NCBI GenBank assembly: GCA_030770545.1
Contig: CM061098.1
Span: 18,566,001-18,630,000 of the forward strand
Direction: 5' to 3'
Origin: Macropodus opercularis
Lineage: Eukaryota > Chordata > Actinopteri > Anabantiformes > Osphronemidae
Length of the DNA stretch: 64,000 nt
The first letter of the stretch is position 1. Each line of letters opens with the position of its first letter. Under the pieces are notes generated by a model, which had not been told where the DNA came from, did not search any database, and was given only the letters and a program-made list of their open reading frames with translations. Both the position numbers and the translations under genes were made by a program. Of the stretch, positions 12,366 to 24,699 are shown one piece after another.

Positions 12366-14225
12366 AAATCTGTTTGACCTTAAACTTCAATAAATATGCT
12401 TGTTGTATGATATTTAAAGTTTACCTGCAAATATCCTGCCTTGAGTCACTTTTATTACAGTCTGTTATTGTGTCAAGCGAACTGTTTCTCAGAGGAGAGA
12501 GCTGGAACCTGATGATGGTCATGAAGCGAGACAGTGAAGTAGACAAAGGTGTGAGAGATGATTATGAAGCAAAAGGCTGACAGCGCAGTAAATCCACACA
12601 GAGCACACAGCTGCTCGCTCCAGCCAGCCCCACATGTTAGCAGCCAGCTAACAGTGGGAAGTGAGAGGCTTAAATGTGCATCAGCTGCTACAGGTGGAGA
12701 ACCTGCTCCCGTTACATCATATATCAATGTAATCTGTAAGGCACCATTTCCTGTTAGCCTTGGTGATGAATTTCTTCAGTCACAAGAACTTCTATACATG
12801 TTTTTAAACCTTGCTGGACGTGGTCTGACGTAAACGACAGTCAGCTCTGCAGGAAGGGAGTTGGGCCTTATGGGACAAAACGCTCATTTACGTCTTCATG
12901 ATTGAAAATATATGTTTAGTTAAGAAAGGAATAGTGTTAGTTATTCTAACGTTTAGTTATGTCTGGGTCGCGCTGGGCCATAGGCTTGTGACAGCAGCCC
13001 TTAAATCTTGTTTGCCTAGTGGGGAATTAACCAGTTGCAGTTAGGTGTCAGTCTGGTAGGTCCTAGAAATCCCTACTTTGAATTTTCACTTCGTATTTGG
13101 ACATTTGTCACAGTAAACACGTTGCTGTCACTGAGGAACCAGTTGCATAGTTGTTTCTTTTCAGTCTGCAGCCAGTTTGGTGGAAAAGAGGATCAACTTA
13201 AAATTCAAGTTGGTTAAGATTTAACAGTTTCCTTGTTTCTTCAGTTGAACATCTCTTCAGCCAAAACCTTTTTTGTGAAAATGTGCAAATAGTTTGGACT
13301 CCACTGAGAGTTTTCTGGATTATAGGTGCATCGCTGTGTCTGTGACAGCCTTAGTTTAGATGTCGGCGTTGATAACCTCAGAAATCAGCCTAATACCGTC
13401 CAGTGAAAATGCCCCTGGCTACCTCACTGTCCACACCCCAGCCTCCTTGGTGTTACCAAGAAAGACTGGACCACCTGCTGTGGGTCGGCTCCTCTTCCTC
13501 TTTCTGAGCTTCTGCTCTCCCACATTCCATCTCTGGGATTTGGATTCTCTGAACAAATGCTGGTGGTGCCAAGGTCGAGGCTGAAGCTCAAAGGCAACAC
13601 AGCCTGTGCAGCCCCGACAGGACTTCACTATGGAGCAGTCGTCACCTTATTAGTGCTGCGGCAACAAAAGCAACCTTATGTCCTTCAACCTTCTGAATGT
13701 GTTTATTGCTTACTTATTTATTTGTTCTGCCTCCTTTGTGTTGTTCGTGGCTGCTACATCTGATAATGTTATTTAAAACTCTACTAAATATAAAGCAATA
13801 CATGAATCCGATTACATTTAATGTCTGTTGTACGACAGTATTCGTAACCTAACCTATTAATACGTTATTAAACACGCTGGACTGAAAGTGACTTGTTTAA
13901 ATGTTCATTTTATTTGACATGTTTGACCCTAAAGGAGCAAATACATCTTTTACATAAGGGGAAAATGAAGAAGAATGGAAAAAGTTGACAAGTTGGAATA
14001 AACATTATGGAAGTGGAATCAGAACTGGTCCAAGGGTCACAGCCGTCAGTAGTAGTGTGTATAACCCAGGGACATCTCTAGCTCTACAAATGCTACGAAA
14101 GGTAGATCTGCTCAGGGAAGGCCAGGGCCGTGGAGGAGGAGGCCAGCCCCTGGTGGACAAGTGAGCCCCGAGGCCTCGACACCCTACAAAGACGACTAGT
14201 ACTGAAGAAAACATGACATAATATT
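12366..14225. other. No gene recognised
   Basis: Several short frames (for example 12558-12833 and 13360-13584) have no recognisable domain and no convincing splice context. No repeat was identified. Confidence 0.5.
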
Positions 14226-14402
14226 AGGCCATATTATGAAGAAGAGAGAAAAGAAAGGAAGACAGAAGGTGTGAGAAGAGAAACAGGAATAAGATAGAAG
14301 CTAAAAACAGGAGAACCCGATGAGAAAAAGCACTGAAGAGAGAAAAAAGGATGGAAAGGGAAGAAGAGCAGAGGTTAATGGAAACAAGGAGCAGGAGCCT
14401 TG
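14226..14402. repeat. Purine-rich (GA/AGG) low-complexity tract
   Basis: About 175 bp almost entirely of A and G on the plus strand, with only scattered pyrimidines. It could adopt triplex-type structure in principle. The minus-strand Leu/Ser/Phe-rich frame across it is an artefact of composition. Confidence 0.75.
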
Positions 14403-16430
14403 AAGAGACGTTAGAGCTGTTCAGGTACAAACATACTCACTTTCCCATATTTCACGTGTGAAGGAGAGCAGTGATGTGTCAGCAGCGAACGCTGACCCTG
14501 GTGATGAACCAGCCGGTTGTGGTGCTGATCAAACACTTTAAAACTCTTGAGCACTTTTCCTCCCTACTGAGATTCTGAGCTGTTGACACGAGTGAGATGA
14601 ATTAAAGTCACTGATTCTAAAATCATTGGCTTCACTTCCAGTCAGGATGCAGACAGATATTTCCTAGAATACAAAACAGAGCCCAGGCATTGGCTGAGAA
14701 ACACTCTGAGGAATTTTGCCAGCTAATAATTTAGCATAATTTAGCACAAAATGAAAAGCAGCAATTGTATAATCAGCTAGAAATTACAAGATGATTGAAG
14801 CCATTAATTTTCCGCGGTCTGTTGTGCCTGGCACCGTGCGTGATGATATACTGTCGTGTTACATTGTCCAGTAACGCCGTGTTTTTGCTGCTATGACAAA
14901 CACGGTAGGTCGTCATTTTCAATCTGAGCGTGTCACCGAGGTTCCAGTGGCTGTTTGTAGACCTTCAGACAACTAAATAACCACGCTGCGAGTGGAGGAG
15001 CTGCTGTGATGGATTTCTGCCTGTGACTCTGAAAACTCACGGCTCCAGAGAAAAGCAGTTTGCTCTTTAATTGTGGGGACTGACAACAAAGCCTGGCATT
15101 TACTAGTGACATTTCAAATGGATGAAACACTGCTCTTGCTATCACAATCCTCTCTGCTAGATGGCTGCTACTAGCTTGACATTACCTCCAGTAGGAATAA
15201 AAGGAAAACAAGTCAGAAAAGCCCATAATAAGGCTGGTGATACATAAATAATGTTCTGTAGTCAGACACCAAACAAAGATAACTAACTGCTGATGCTTCA
15301 GCCTCATTCTTATCATGCAAACACTGTATGGAGATGAATAAAGAACAGTGAGGTTCAGTGAGCACCTTGTCTGGATGGCTTCGGCTTCAGATCCCCTCAT
15401 TTGGCCAACGTATAACCCGCGTGATCGCTTCTGTTCCTCCACACTCGCCAGCGTCTCTTTCCCAGATCTCACCGTGTGCTTCCTCCTGGTCCACAGCCTC
15501 CGCATTTCTCACCAGCCCACTCTGCAGTTTTCTTGGTTTTTACTGATCCGTTTGCTGTCTGGACATTTATTTATTTGTTGCTGTTCTGACTCTGTTATGG
15601 GCCTTTTGGTGGCTCATCATTTCTAACACATTCAAACCTATGGGGTGTAATGTCAACACCGGTTATAATATTAAGCACCAAGAAGAATTTGTTTAGAACC
15701 TCTCTGATCTGCACCAACAGGCCATTGGACTCTATGAAAACCATTCAGATTAACAGATGAACGCTGCCATGTACGTGTAGAAATGGCCTCAGGATGGTTC
15801 ATATCATGTTTCCTCTTGTTTTGGCTGCAGTATCTTATCATAAGCATGATCAATGGCAAAGCTAATAAAATGAGCTGCTCTGTCCTACAGTCCAGGCATG
15901 TTGTTCACAAACCCTCTGCGTCAGAAACGAAGGAAGGTGACTCCGAGCAAGCAGCCGTCTAGCAAACATTCGCTATATAAGTAAAGAAATAACATAGAAA
16001 TCTGATTTTCACACCTAAAGTAAATATTCAGGAGCCCTGAAAACTCCCATTATTAAAAAATAACCATCCAGCAGAATCACACCTCAGGAGCAGTCTGCCG
16101 CTGAGTTTGATCCACGGGATTTCAGGGGAAAGTGTCAACATTTCCCAAACTGCTGCGTTTACCTGTTCAAAAGCAAAAAGGTATTGGTGTAAAAATGTGG
16201 TTTTCATCGGCTGCACACACATTTTACAGACACAAGGCTGCTTATAAGCAGATGATCAATTTGAAATGCGCTGTTCTTCCTTTGTCTGCAGGGCTCTGTG
16301 GTTTAGTTGTCTTAAACATTACCAGTTCTCTGGGAATACAACAGCTCCACTTGTTCGTTGAGTCAGTCCCACTCAAAGAAAGTGTTTAAATCACTTCACT
16401 TACACAGAAACAAAGTGATCACTGTCGACT
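14403..16430. other. No gene recognised
   Basis: No coding or repeat element identified. The AT-rich stretch 14690-14830 has the look of vertebrate conserved non-coding sequence (TAATAATTTAGC-type words), but this cannot be tested here. Confidence 0.45.
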
Positions 16431-16465
16431 GCTAAGCCCTGGGTTCGTGGAACCCAGGGCTTAGC
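16431..16465. repeat. Perfect 16-bp hairpin with 3-nt loop
   Basis: GCTAAGCCCTGGGTTC (16431-16446) and GAACCCAGGGCTTAGC (16450-16465) are exact reverse complements around GTG. It lies immediately upstream of the LINE 3' fragment beginning near 16490. No flanking gene suggests a terminator or microRNA role. Confidence 0.9.
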
Positions 16466-16489
16466 ACCAGTGAGCATCCAGGGCTCAGA

Positions 16490-17045
16490 CATGGAGACAG
16501 TTTGAAGGACCTGGTGTTCACCTCAACCGTGAACTGGACTGGACTCAGTGACTCTGTACTAGAAGGACCAACGTGGCTCCACCTGCTGAGACTGGCTCCT
16601 CTGCAGGGAGCAGCCTCTGTGAGGACACTCTGACTCTGAGGCCTCTGCTCTCACTACGCTGTGTCTGTGGGGAGCAGGCAGCAGGACACAAAGACACTCA
16701 ACCAGCTGCTCAGGAGGTTCTGTCCTGGTCCACCGGACTCTGGAGGAGGACGTGGCCAAACTGATGCTTCTCACTGCGTCAGACAGTGGAGGCTCTGAGC
16801 AGCTCCTTCAGTGGAGACTGATCTAGGGTCAGTGTAGGAAGGAGCGATAACGCAGGTCCTTCCTTCCCACTGTTACTAACAGCTTCACCCTGTATAAGTT
16901 ATATGTTGCCCTCTATTGTAAATATAGTAAATTTTGCTCTCTGCACATTTCTGCCGTTTTGCAGTGGCTGTTATCTGTAGCTGCTGTAGCTGTTGAATTT
17001 CCCCAACGTGGGCTCAATAAAGGATCATCTTATCTTAATAAACAG
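16490..17045 (+). mobile_element. Rex1-like LINE, 3'-terminal fragment
   Basis: Translated pieces follow the C-terminal pattern of Rex1/CR1-like RTs: an LNRELDWT-like piece near 16530, a decayed stretch over 16560-16770, and TVEALSSSF near 16787, where relatives read HTVxALxSSFS. Relatives then have a CxKERYRRSFLP segment, recognisable as GRSDNAGPSFP. The 3' UTR ends with AATTTCCCC, then GGGCTCAATAAAGGATC and ATCTTATCTTA, the well-known tail of these fish elements. The frame is broken many times and everything upstream is missing. The clade name rests on remembered tail sequence and is tentative. Confidence 0.75.
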
Positions 17046-17239
17046 CCTCCATCAGTGGTACAGAGAGCACAACCAGAAAGTCTGCAAAATCAGGATCAGA
17101 TACCAGGTAAACTCTAACAAACAGCTTCTGTTTATTGTAACTAAACCTGTTTGAACTGCCCTGGAAATGTGCAGATACCAGGCAAGAGGCCTAGTGAGAC
17201 TAACACGACACAGAAGTAGCAGAAGAAATAATGACAAAT

Positions 17240-17601
17240 GATTCTGTCATCAGGCGGCACGGTGGTGTGGTGGTTAGCGCTGTCGCCTCACAGCAAGAAG
17301 GTCCCGGGTTCGATTCCCGGAGGCGACCGGGGGCCTTTCTGTGTGGAGTTTGCATGTTCTCCCCGGGTCTCCGGTTTCCTCCCACAGTTAGGTCAATTGG
17401 TTGGATGCGTAAATTGCCCATAGGTGTGAGTGTGTGTATGACTGTGATTGTGTGTCTATATATGTGGCCCTGCGATGGACTGGCGATCTGTTCAGGGTGT
17501 ACCCTGCCTCTCGCCCAAAGCCAGCTGGGATAGGCTCCAGCACGCCCGCGACCCCTTCGGGGAAAAAGCGGAAGAAGATGGATGGATGGATTCTGTCATC
17601 A
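17240..17601 (+). mobile_element. tRNA-derived SINE with perfect 13-bp target duplication
   Basis: The body 17253-17588 starts GGCGGCACGGTGGTG. It carries pol III promoter elements: an A box around TGGTTAGCGCTG (17271-17282) and a B box GGTTCGATTCC (17307-17317), spaced as in a tRNA. The body then runs through a conserved middle (GGCCCTGCGATGGACTGGCG) to a (GATG)n tail. The flanks GATTCTGTCATCA (17240-17252 and 17589-17601) are identical. This is the footprint of target-primed reverse transcription, so the insertion is unambiguous. The retained promoter and clean duplication suggest a fairly recent copy. It depends on a LINE for movement. Confidence 0.92.
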
Positions 17602-20600
17602 TTATGTTTGTTAAAATATTCATTTTATTAAAGAATCTAGTTCGAATCCGACTGACCAAGCACAACGTGCACCGTAGACGTTTGTTCGACGTGTTTCTTT
17701 CATGCGGTTACAGTTTGGGCTGTTTCTGGCTGTGAGAATCGGCTGCATATCTGCATATGACAACTCAAAGAGACACAGAACAACTGATGAGCAGCAGTTC
17801 ACCATGGGTGAGGATGTCCAGTCATTAGAGCAGGGCAAGCCCCAGGGAGGGGTCAGCGGATAAGCCGGCTTTCACCACACAAAGGGCACTTAAGAGCAAC
17901 CCAATTAGAATTCTGACAAATTATGAATTTGTCTTTTAATGTGGACTGAATTTGGATCTGCTAATATAAATGAAATTCATAAGGCAAAGATCCTGAATCT
18001 CTTCATGGCGACATTAGGAAGGATAGAAATGATAGTGGCTGGCGCAGACACACGTGGTTTAATCCCTCAGCCGATGCCGCGAGTGTATGTGTTAAGCAGA
18101 CGCTTCTGTGTTAATAAGTCCGTCGCTATCTCCTCCCGGGTATTAGCCACCAGCCTTTTATCCCCCTGCAGGTCTCCTGAGGAGAAGCTCTTTACATGTC
18201 ACACCTTCGTCTCTTGGCCAAGCACCGATGCTGACATCATGAGAAAGTTACGCATCGAGTCACGGGGCACATCCAGCCATCCATCATGTGAAGCCTCGCC
18301 AGCAGTCACAGCGCGACATCCATCACCGGCCACACAGACACGTTCTCACTACACCTACAGGGTCTCCAGTCAGCGGCCCGTCGGCTGTGACGGTGGGATA
18401 AAGAGGCTGACAGGCTGACCCGGGTTCTGAGAGGCCTCTACACCACCACTACATGCTGGCCCGTAACTTTAGTATTTCTGATTATTTAAGTATTGACCAA
18501 CGTGCTCAACAGGGTAGCAATGGACCTTTTATGATATTTATGAACCCACAATTCTTCACACTTCCCACCCCTCACCCCCAACAACATTAAAATGAATGCA
18601 CCGCCTATTAAAATTCATTATACAGCTGAGTTCGATTCTCTGTCTTCAGTTGTTCCTGTCACTCAGCGAGAAGCTCTGGCAGCTGTGCAAAGCTACTGTG
18701 TGCAGCACGGCAGGTACAGTGGGTGGTAGAAGAGCAGAGCTGGGAGAGTTAAGGACGGATTGAACTGATTTGAATCGTTAGCTAATGAGCGTTAACAGTT
18801 TTCACTTGTTTTGCCAGTTTTATTCTGATTTCATGATTAGAAATTCAAACTTGTCAGTCCGTGGCAGCACAGCACAGAAAGCGAAGTCACGAAACTGCTC
18901 AGTGACTGTTCCTCACAGCTACCAGCTTTAAAGCATCTCCCTCCATCAAGCAGCCTTTTCATAATTAGAAAGCCTCGCAGTGCTGTCACTGTTGACCTTA
19001 TCAAGAGGCAGCTTCTGGCTCCCACACCCACAGAACCTTATATCTTCAGAAATTATTGCTATATTAGCAACGCCACACCACTGGGTGCCCTGATGTGCCC
19101 GGTTTTAAATTCTGCTCTGTTCTTTTCTCTTGCACTTTTCTCCATTTACCATAATTACATTTGGTGAGTTAAGGTCACATTCTAGTGTGATCGTTCTGGC
19201 TTCCTTGGTGTGTAGGGAATGGTTAGTGTGATTTAAATGTGTGAAGTGCTTCTCCAAACCTTGATCTCTTTTTAGTTGCCCACATTTCATCTGATTCTGT
19301 AATAATTTGTAATAGAGTCCATCTAACTGAGAACTTGGTTGTGCTGCTGTTAAACTCCGTCTTGCTTTGCCAGGAGAACTTGTGGTACGATGAAGTGTCC
19401 GTTTCCATTTAATAACAGTTGTTTGCCTGTAATTTCTGTGATCGTGGCACTGAAGCAAAGCTGGACCTGGACAGCTGCTCTGCTGTCGTGTCTCAGCTCC
19501 ATCAACGTTCTCTGTCTACTCCACACCAGGGCTGATCCCCACACGTCCCTGTGGATTCACTTTATTTTGGTTTTATCACAATGTAAAATGTTTCTTTAGC
19601 CGCGTCCTGTCCAGCAGCTTAGCGCGTGACGTACAGTACTGGATGCTTCTTCTAGACGGTGTTTTTATCCAGGCAGAACTTGGGTGTAGTTTACTCTTAA
19701 TTGGTGACCTGCGTTTATTTTTATTCCATCTGAAGCACTGGGAGAAAATCACACTGGCAGGTTTTGTAGGAAAAATAAAGAGCCTTGGCAAATACAAAAC
19801 TACAGCAGTTAAACACTGGCTGTCAGCCAGCGCAACTCAGTCCAGCGTCTGCTCTGAAAGGGAAAAATAAACCCTGTCTCTGGCACGTCCCACTTACAGC
19901 GAACAGGTGTTCAGCCTCTCAATTAAAACAGGCCTATCAGGTCAGACTACAGCAAGAGAGAAGGTTCATTCCCAAATACAATAAGCCTGAAATGGATTCC
20001 AATAAACTTAAATATTTACAATACTCGGCTTAATAACCTCGTACTGACCCGCAGCATAAAAAGACCGAAGCACTTCCTCCTTAAGCACAGCCACAAAATG
20101 GCCTCCATGCAGGTCCAGAGTGACGGGTGACGATTCACAATAAGCTTTGATGTTGTAACATTAAAGCAACGTGACTCGTCTTTTTACCTGGTAGAGGTGG
20201 TTGCTGTACAGAGACAAGCACATGCCTCTTCAAACCAAGCCATAAAGCTGAGAAGGAGCTAGTGCTCTGCAACATTTCCTCCTTCGTCCGCTTCTGGTTG
20301 GTATATGTCGATCAAACGAAACCTTTGCTGAGCGGTGAGCTGGTTTGGCTGGAGGGCCAGGCAGCTTGTGATCGCTTCCGCCTCAAAGGCCTGTGACTGT
20401 TGACTGATTTTAGTAACGAGTGACTGGGTTAGCTTCAGGAAACCCACTGACTGCTCCTCCGTGTTGGGATATTAACCCGTAGGTAGTTTAGCCTAGTTTC
20501 ATTGGGGATTTTAACAGTTTTAGGTTTGTCGTGATGTTTTACTTGGGGATAAACGTCCCTTTTTATTGCATTTTGTTGTTTTTCCCTTTTTAACTGAGTT

Positions 20601-20689
20601 GCTTCCACCCGATTTAGTGCTTGCCGGGTGGCACAGGTCACATATGCATCAAGGAATGACTCTCGCTATCTCCCTCTTTACCCTCAGGT
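17602..20689. other. No gene recognised
   Basis: About 3 kb with no identified element. The longest frame, 17939-18418, has no domain, low complexity or splice logic and is treated as chance. Confidence 0.5.
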
Positions 20690-20975
20690 CTTTTAAGCCT
20701 TGTCCGTGTGTATCCTTGTGTTAATTCTTTGTGGCTATTTGTTTCGTGTTGCCATGTCATGTTCATGCCTGGTGTTCTCTTGTCATGTCTAGTGGCCTCA
20801 TGCAAGACTTAATCTTTATGTGCCATGTTTAGCGTTCTCCTGCCTTGCCTACCGTTACCTTGCTCGGCTTGCTATGCCTAATGTTCTCACGGCACGCTTA
20901 ATCCGTCATGCCGTGCTTCGTGTTATCATGCAATGCTCGGGGTTTCCATGCCTAGAACTCGTGTGTCATGCTGAG
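20690..20975 (+). mobile_element. Possible degraded LTR fragment
   Basis: The sequence is a run of imperfect words such as TCATGCC, GTGTTCTC and TTGCCT, which resembles the U5-like part of some fish gypsy LTRs. No termini or partner LTR can be defined, and MITE B begins directly at its right edge. This is pattern resemblance only. Confidence 0.25.
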
Positions 20976-21180
20976 ACCCTGGTGCAGCCTTGGAGGGGTC
21001 AAAATGAAAACGGGGCTCTCAGCTCAAAAACCACACAAGGGTTGGATCAAACAGCTCATTGCTTGGATGTAACACCCACCAAGGCTGTTTGATCCAACCC
21101 TGGTGTGTGTTTTTGAGCTTTGGCGCCTCCTAGTTTACAGTGGGGTCGTTTTGACTCCTCGAAGGCTGAACAAGGGTTAA
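20976..21180 (+). mobile_element. piggyBac-type MITE, copy B (internally deleted)
   Basis: The copy starts CCCTGGTGCAGCCTTGG and ends GAAGGCTGAACAAGGGTTAA, in the opposite orientation to copy A. It retains both long inverted arms but lacks the roughly 85-bp core seen in copy A, which holds the TTCATCTAGATGAA and CACACGTG words. A TTAA is present only on the right, so the left junction (GAGA) has mutated or the arm has been trimmed. Confidence 0.8.
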
Positions 21181-21469
21181 GTCAACAGACTTGACAGCCA
21201 TGTTTTGTGCCCACTTAGTTACAATGTCAACTATGTTTTCATGGCATAGGTTTCTGTCCGTTTGGTCGGAGGAGAACTTTAGTTGATTCTGGTATGTTTA
21301 CTGGTTATTTTTTATTATATATATGTTTATTGGTCTTTTGGTGTGTGTTGATGGGTTGATGGTATGTTTAAATTATATTATTCATCCTCTATCTCATATC
21401 GCACTTTCTGTTTGCATGGATTGTATAAGGATTTTATAGACCAGAGCCCCCATAAACATAAACATAAAA

Positions 21470-21690
21470 AACGTTTTATTGGAGGGATATTTGACACGTT
21501 TCAAACATTAGCAGGTTTTTTGAATATATTGCACCTGATTCTAAATTTTCACAGCTTATGCACGATCACCTGTCTCTGCTTTTAAAAGAGTTCTAGTTGC
21601 CCTTCCTACCACAAAAGACCCCAAACTTCCAAAGAATGTACACACAACCCATTTGTGAACAAACCAGGTGAAACAAGCCTGAAAAAGATC
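21470..21690 (+). mobile_element. hAT-family fragment related to the copy at 34.9-35.4 kb
   Basis: Several blocks match the 35.28-35.44 kb element: GACACGTTTCAAACATTAGC, CTGCTTTTAAAAGAGTTCTA and ACAACCCATTTGTGAACAAA in this copy, with their counterparts there. The outer blocks are in opposite orientation between the two loci, but the TTTAAAAGAGTTCTAG block keeps the same plus-strand orientation. One of the two copies therefore has an internal inversion. No transposase frame survives here. Confidence 0.55.
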
Positions 21691-21741
21691 CACTGCTGCA
21701 GATCACAAATGGCACTCTTCACTGCATTGAACTGCATATAC

Positions 21742-22060
21742 TACACTCACCTGCCGCTTTATTAGGTACACTGCTTGTTAACGCTAATTTCTAATCAGTC
21801 AATCACATGGCAGCAACTCAGTGCATTTAGGTCATGTAGACATGGTCAAGACGATCTGCTGCAGTTCAAACCGAGCATCAGAATGAGGAAGAAAGGAGAT
21901 TTAAGTGACTGCAGGAGAGCATCTCTGAACGCACAACACGTGGAACCTTGAGGAGGATGGGCTACAGCAGCAGAAGACCACACCAGGTGCCACTCCGGTC
22001 AGCTAAGAACAGGAAACTGAGGCTACAACTCGCACAGGCTCACCAAAAATTGGACAATAA
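21742..22060 (+). mobile_element. Tc1-like transposon, internally deleted 5' part
   Basis: Begins TACACTCACCTGCCGCTTTA with TTAGGTACAC following, the terminal inverted repeat of a widespread fish Tc1-like family. It then passes through the start of the transposase (a MRKKGDLSD-like word). It jumps by an internal deletion from about 21912 to sequence that normally lies some 300 nt further in (GAGCATCTCTGAACGCACAA). The helix-turn-helix-like stretch RRMGYSSRRPHQVPLRSAKN is still legible at 21950-22010. The right part, with the DDE catalytic region and the second terminal repeat, is missing. A solitary right end of the same family lies at 36961-36987. Confidence 0.85.
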
Positions 22061-22084
22061 AACTTGCTTGTACGAGGTTGCTTG

Positions 22085-22750
22085 TTTTGTCTATGTTTCA
22101 GGGAGGTTCTGGATTGGCCGGTGGGTACAGAGGAGGAAGGATGAGATGCAAACGGGACTGTGGCAGAGCCTGCTCCTGGTTGGTGGCTGGAAGCAGGGAT
22201 TCCACCCCTGGCTGCTATTGGGCCCTGTGTTTCACGCCTGCCAATCACCGGCAGACCATTGAATGAGGACCGGTGATAAGAGCCACGGGTTAAGACAGTC
22301 CAGGACTGCCCCGGCGGAGAGTAGACACCTGTGCTTCTGTGGTCTACTAAGATTCGGTTTTGTTTGGTAATGTTGTTTTTTTCGTTGGCTGGTCTACAGA
22401 AGGGAGCCAGGATAGTTAGACACATCTACATCCATACATTCATCCAGACACCCACAATACACGTCATCCTCCCTTTGCACCAACACAGGGGTTACTGTTG
22501 TATAGTTACACTAGTGGCTAGAGGTGCTACACTCGTGTTTATGTTTGGTGAGAGAGGGTAGTTTAGGCCAAGTTTATGTTCCTGGAGGTTTTCTTTGTTT
22601 AATTTAGGTAGACGGTGAACTGGGTGGTCAGCTAGTCTCCTTTGGTTTTGTTTTGTGTAGCACCCTCATCCTGCGTTCCCTGGTACCAGTTTGTTTATTT
22701 GTGGTAAAGGTATGTAAGAAATAAACCTCAAGTCATACCTGAAACCGTAT
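22085..22750 (+). mobile_element. Possible solo LTR of unknown family
   Basis: The segment is unique within the window and has promoter-to-polyA organisation. A GATAAGAG TATA-like word lies at 22274-22281, with a CCCCGGCGGAGAG stretch downstream. A GT/T-rich region then leads to AATAAA at 22720-22725 followed by a short tail. Clear TG...CA ends and a target duplication could not be found, so the boundaries are approximate. Confidence 0.3.
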
Positions 22751-24699
22751 TCAGTGGAGTGTATTATATTGAGTGTTTTAATTTGCTTATTGGCTTATGT
22801 TGCATCTCAGCCTGTGGGCGTGAGCCAAGGACGTAAAGACTGAACTGGACCAACAAACCAGATCTGGTTTTTGAGTTGTACGGCAGTATCCATTTTAAAC
22901 CCACAAGAAAACTAGAGGTAATTTTTAAAAAGTGGTGTTATCAAATCATTGTAGAAGCATTTAGACCACTGGCCTCTCTGCCAACAGTAAACACAGTCCT
23001 CTGAACTAGAAATGCAGCCTGAAATATGCCAGTACACTGGTAAAACAAATTAAAATGATTTTCATTTCTGAAAGGTTGAATATTCAGTAATTTCTGCCGC
23101 TGCACGTATTGGCATGATGGTATGATGATAAGTAAGGTGACAGATTTGACACATGATGAAAACGTTCAAAAATGATGCTGTGGGTAAATGAGCTCCTGTC
23201 AGTGACAGTCTCCACTGTTGTTTTCTGCAGGTAGGGGCATCATCTCAGACACGGCAATGTGCACTGTGGTCCACAGACCATGTCCTGAGGATAAAAGGCG
23301 ATAACGTCAGTGGGCTATGTGCACCCCTAGAAGCCTGGCAGCCCCACATACTGTATATTCACACTTATCATCAAAAACATCTAACTACAATACTGATCTT
23401 GAATAAATCAACAACTAGCAACCAGTGAGTCTCATCCAATCAGGGTTAAAACACCATCCAATCTGACAATCGAATCTGAAGCCCGCAATTCAGGATCCAA
23501 AAACAGCAAGCTAGCAACAGGTTAGGAACAGAGAAACAGCAATACAGTACTGGTAGGGGCTACGCAGGGTCTGGGTCCAAGTATGATCCAAGGAGAGACA
23601 GAAACAAAACCCAGTAAGGTCAAGAAGGAAATGAGCTGGAGACCATGACAAATGCAAGACCCTAGAAACTTAAAATCAAGAATTTAAGAGCTTTGTGCAA
23701 AGGTAGCTCTTGATTAAGGTAAATGTTTTGTACACAAAAAGAAGCCCCAGAAGTGGAGCAATAAAGGTGAAGAGAGATGACATTAAGATAAACTGCAATA
23801 TCTTAAAACATATAGCAAAGGCTGTGAATAATACATCTCAATTCAGATTCTCAAAGTATCTATTGCCTCAGTGTGCCTCCTCTTTCTGGGTCAGCATATA
23901 TCTCCAAATGTTATTACAGCTTTGAGAAATAGAGACAGATATTGGAAAAAGGGAATTGAGAAGACTGTTGCATGACTTTATAAAGAGACTGTGGTACAGG
24001 GATGCAGATGACTGTGTTGGGGGGAGTTGATTAGATGCTGTAAAGCATAGAGTTTAATGATACCTAAAATGTGTAGTGTATTACAAACTGCCTCCTACAA
24101 AATGTAATTACACTCGTAGCACTTAGAGTCAGGATAGTTTACAGTGAAGACGTTGGTCCTGAGTCATTAATGCTCAATTTTAGTCCCTGAACCAGGCTGA
24201 AAATCCATAAACAATACAACACCGTACTATACGGAACTGTGTGTGGTTGCACTTATGATGCAGGGGACTTGGCTTGTGATTCTTCTATTTCTCGTTATGC
24301 ACATACCCCACAAGATAAATAATCATAAAATCTTACAATGGTCAAACATACAGTGCTAAAAACAGGCAACACTTAAACTTAGCCCTGTAAGGCCTGAATT
24401 TTACATTTTAGGAAGAATGTAACACGTGCTAACCCAAATCTTTGGAAGCTTGAGGTTCCCTGATAATACATCAACCATAGCATCTCCACCAGTTTTCTAT
24501 GATTCTATGAGGGTACTAAAGGTTTTCTATACTATATTAAGTGATATGAGGGTCAAACAAGCAGTAAATACAATAAAGTTTTATTTCATCAACAACAATT
24601 TCAACGAACATCATCCACAAATGGTTAATCAGGCAGTGGGTCAGACATTTTCTGTAGTGTGTTTGTGGTCTTGAATGTGTGTCGCTGTTTCAGGATCTG
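22751..24699. other. No gene recognised
   Basis: Nearly 2 kb with only chance frames. No repeat was identified with any confidence. Confidence 0.5.

Noticed and set aside
14224..14430. Leu/Ser/Phe-rich minus-strand frame resembling membrane segments
   Set aside because: Produced by the purine-rich tract; no other gene feature.
17271..17317. A genuine tRNA gene at the A-box/B-box pair
   Set aside because: The acceptor and anticodon stems do not pair, and the sequence runs into a SINE body with a GATG tail and target duplication.
17939..18418. 159-codon plus-strand open frame
   Set aside because: No recognisable domain, no coding-like composition, and no convincing splice or translation context; a frame of this length is expected by chance in 64 kb.
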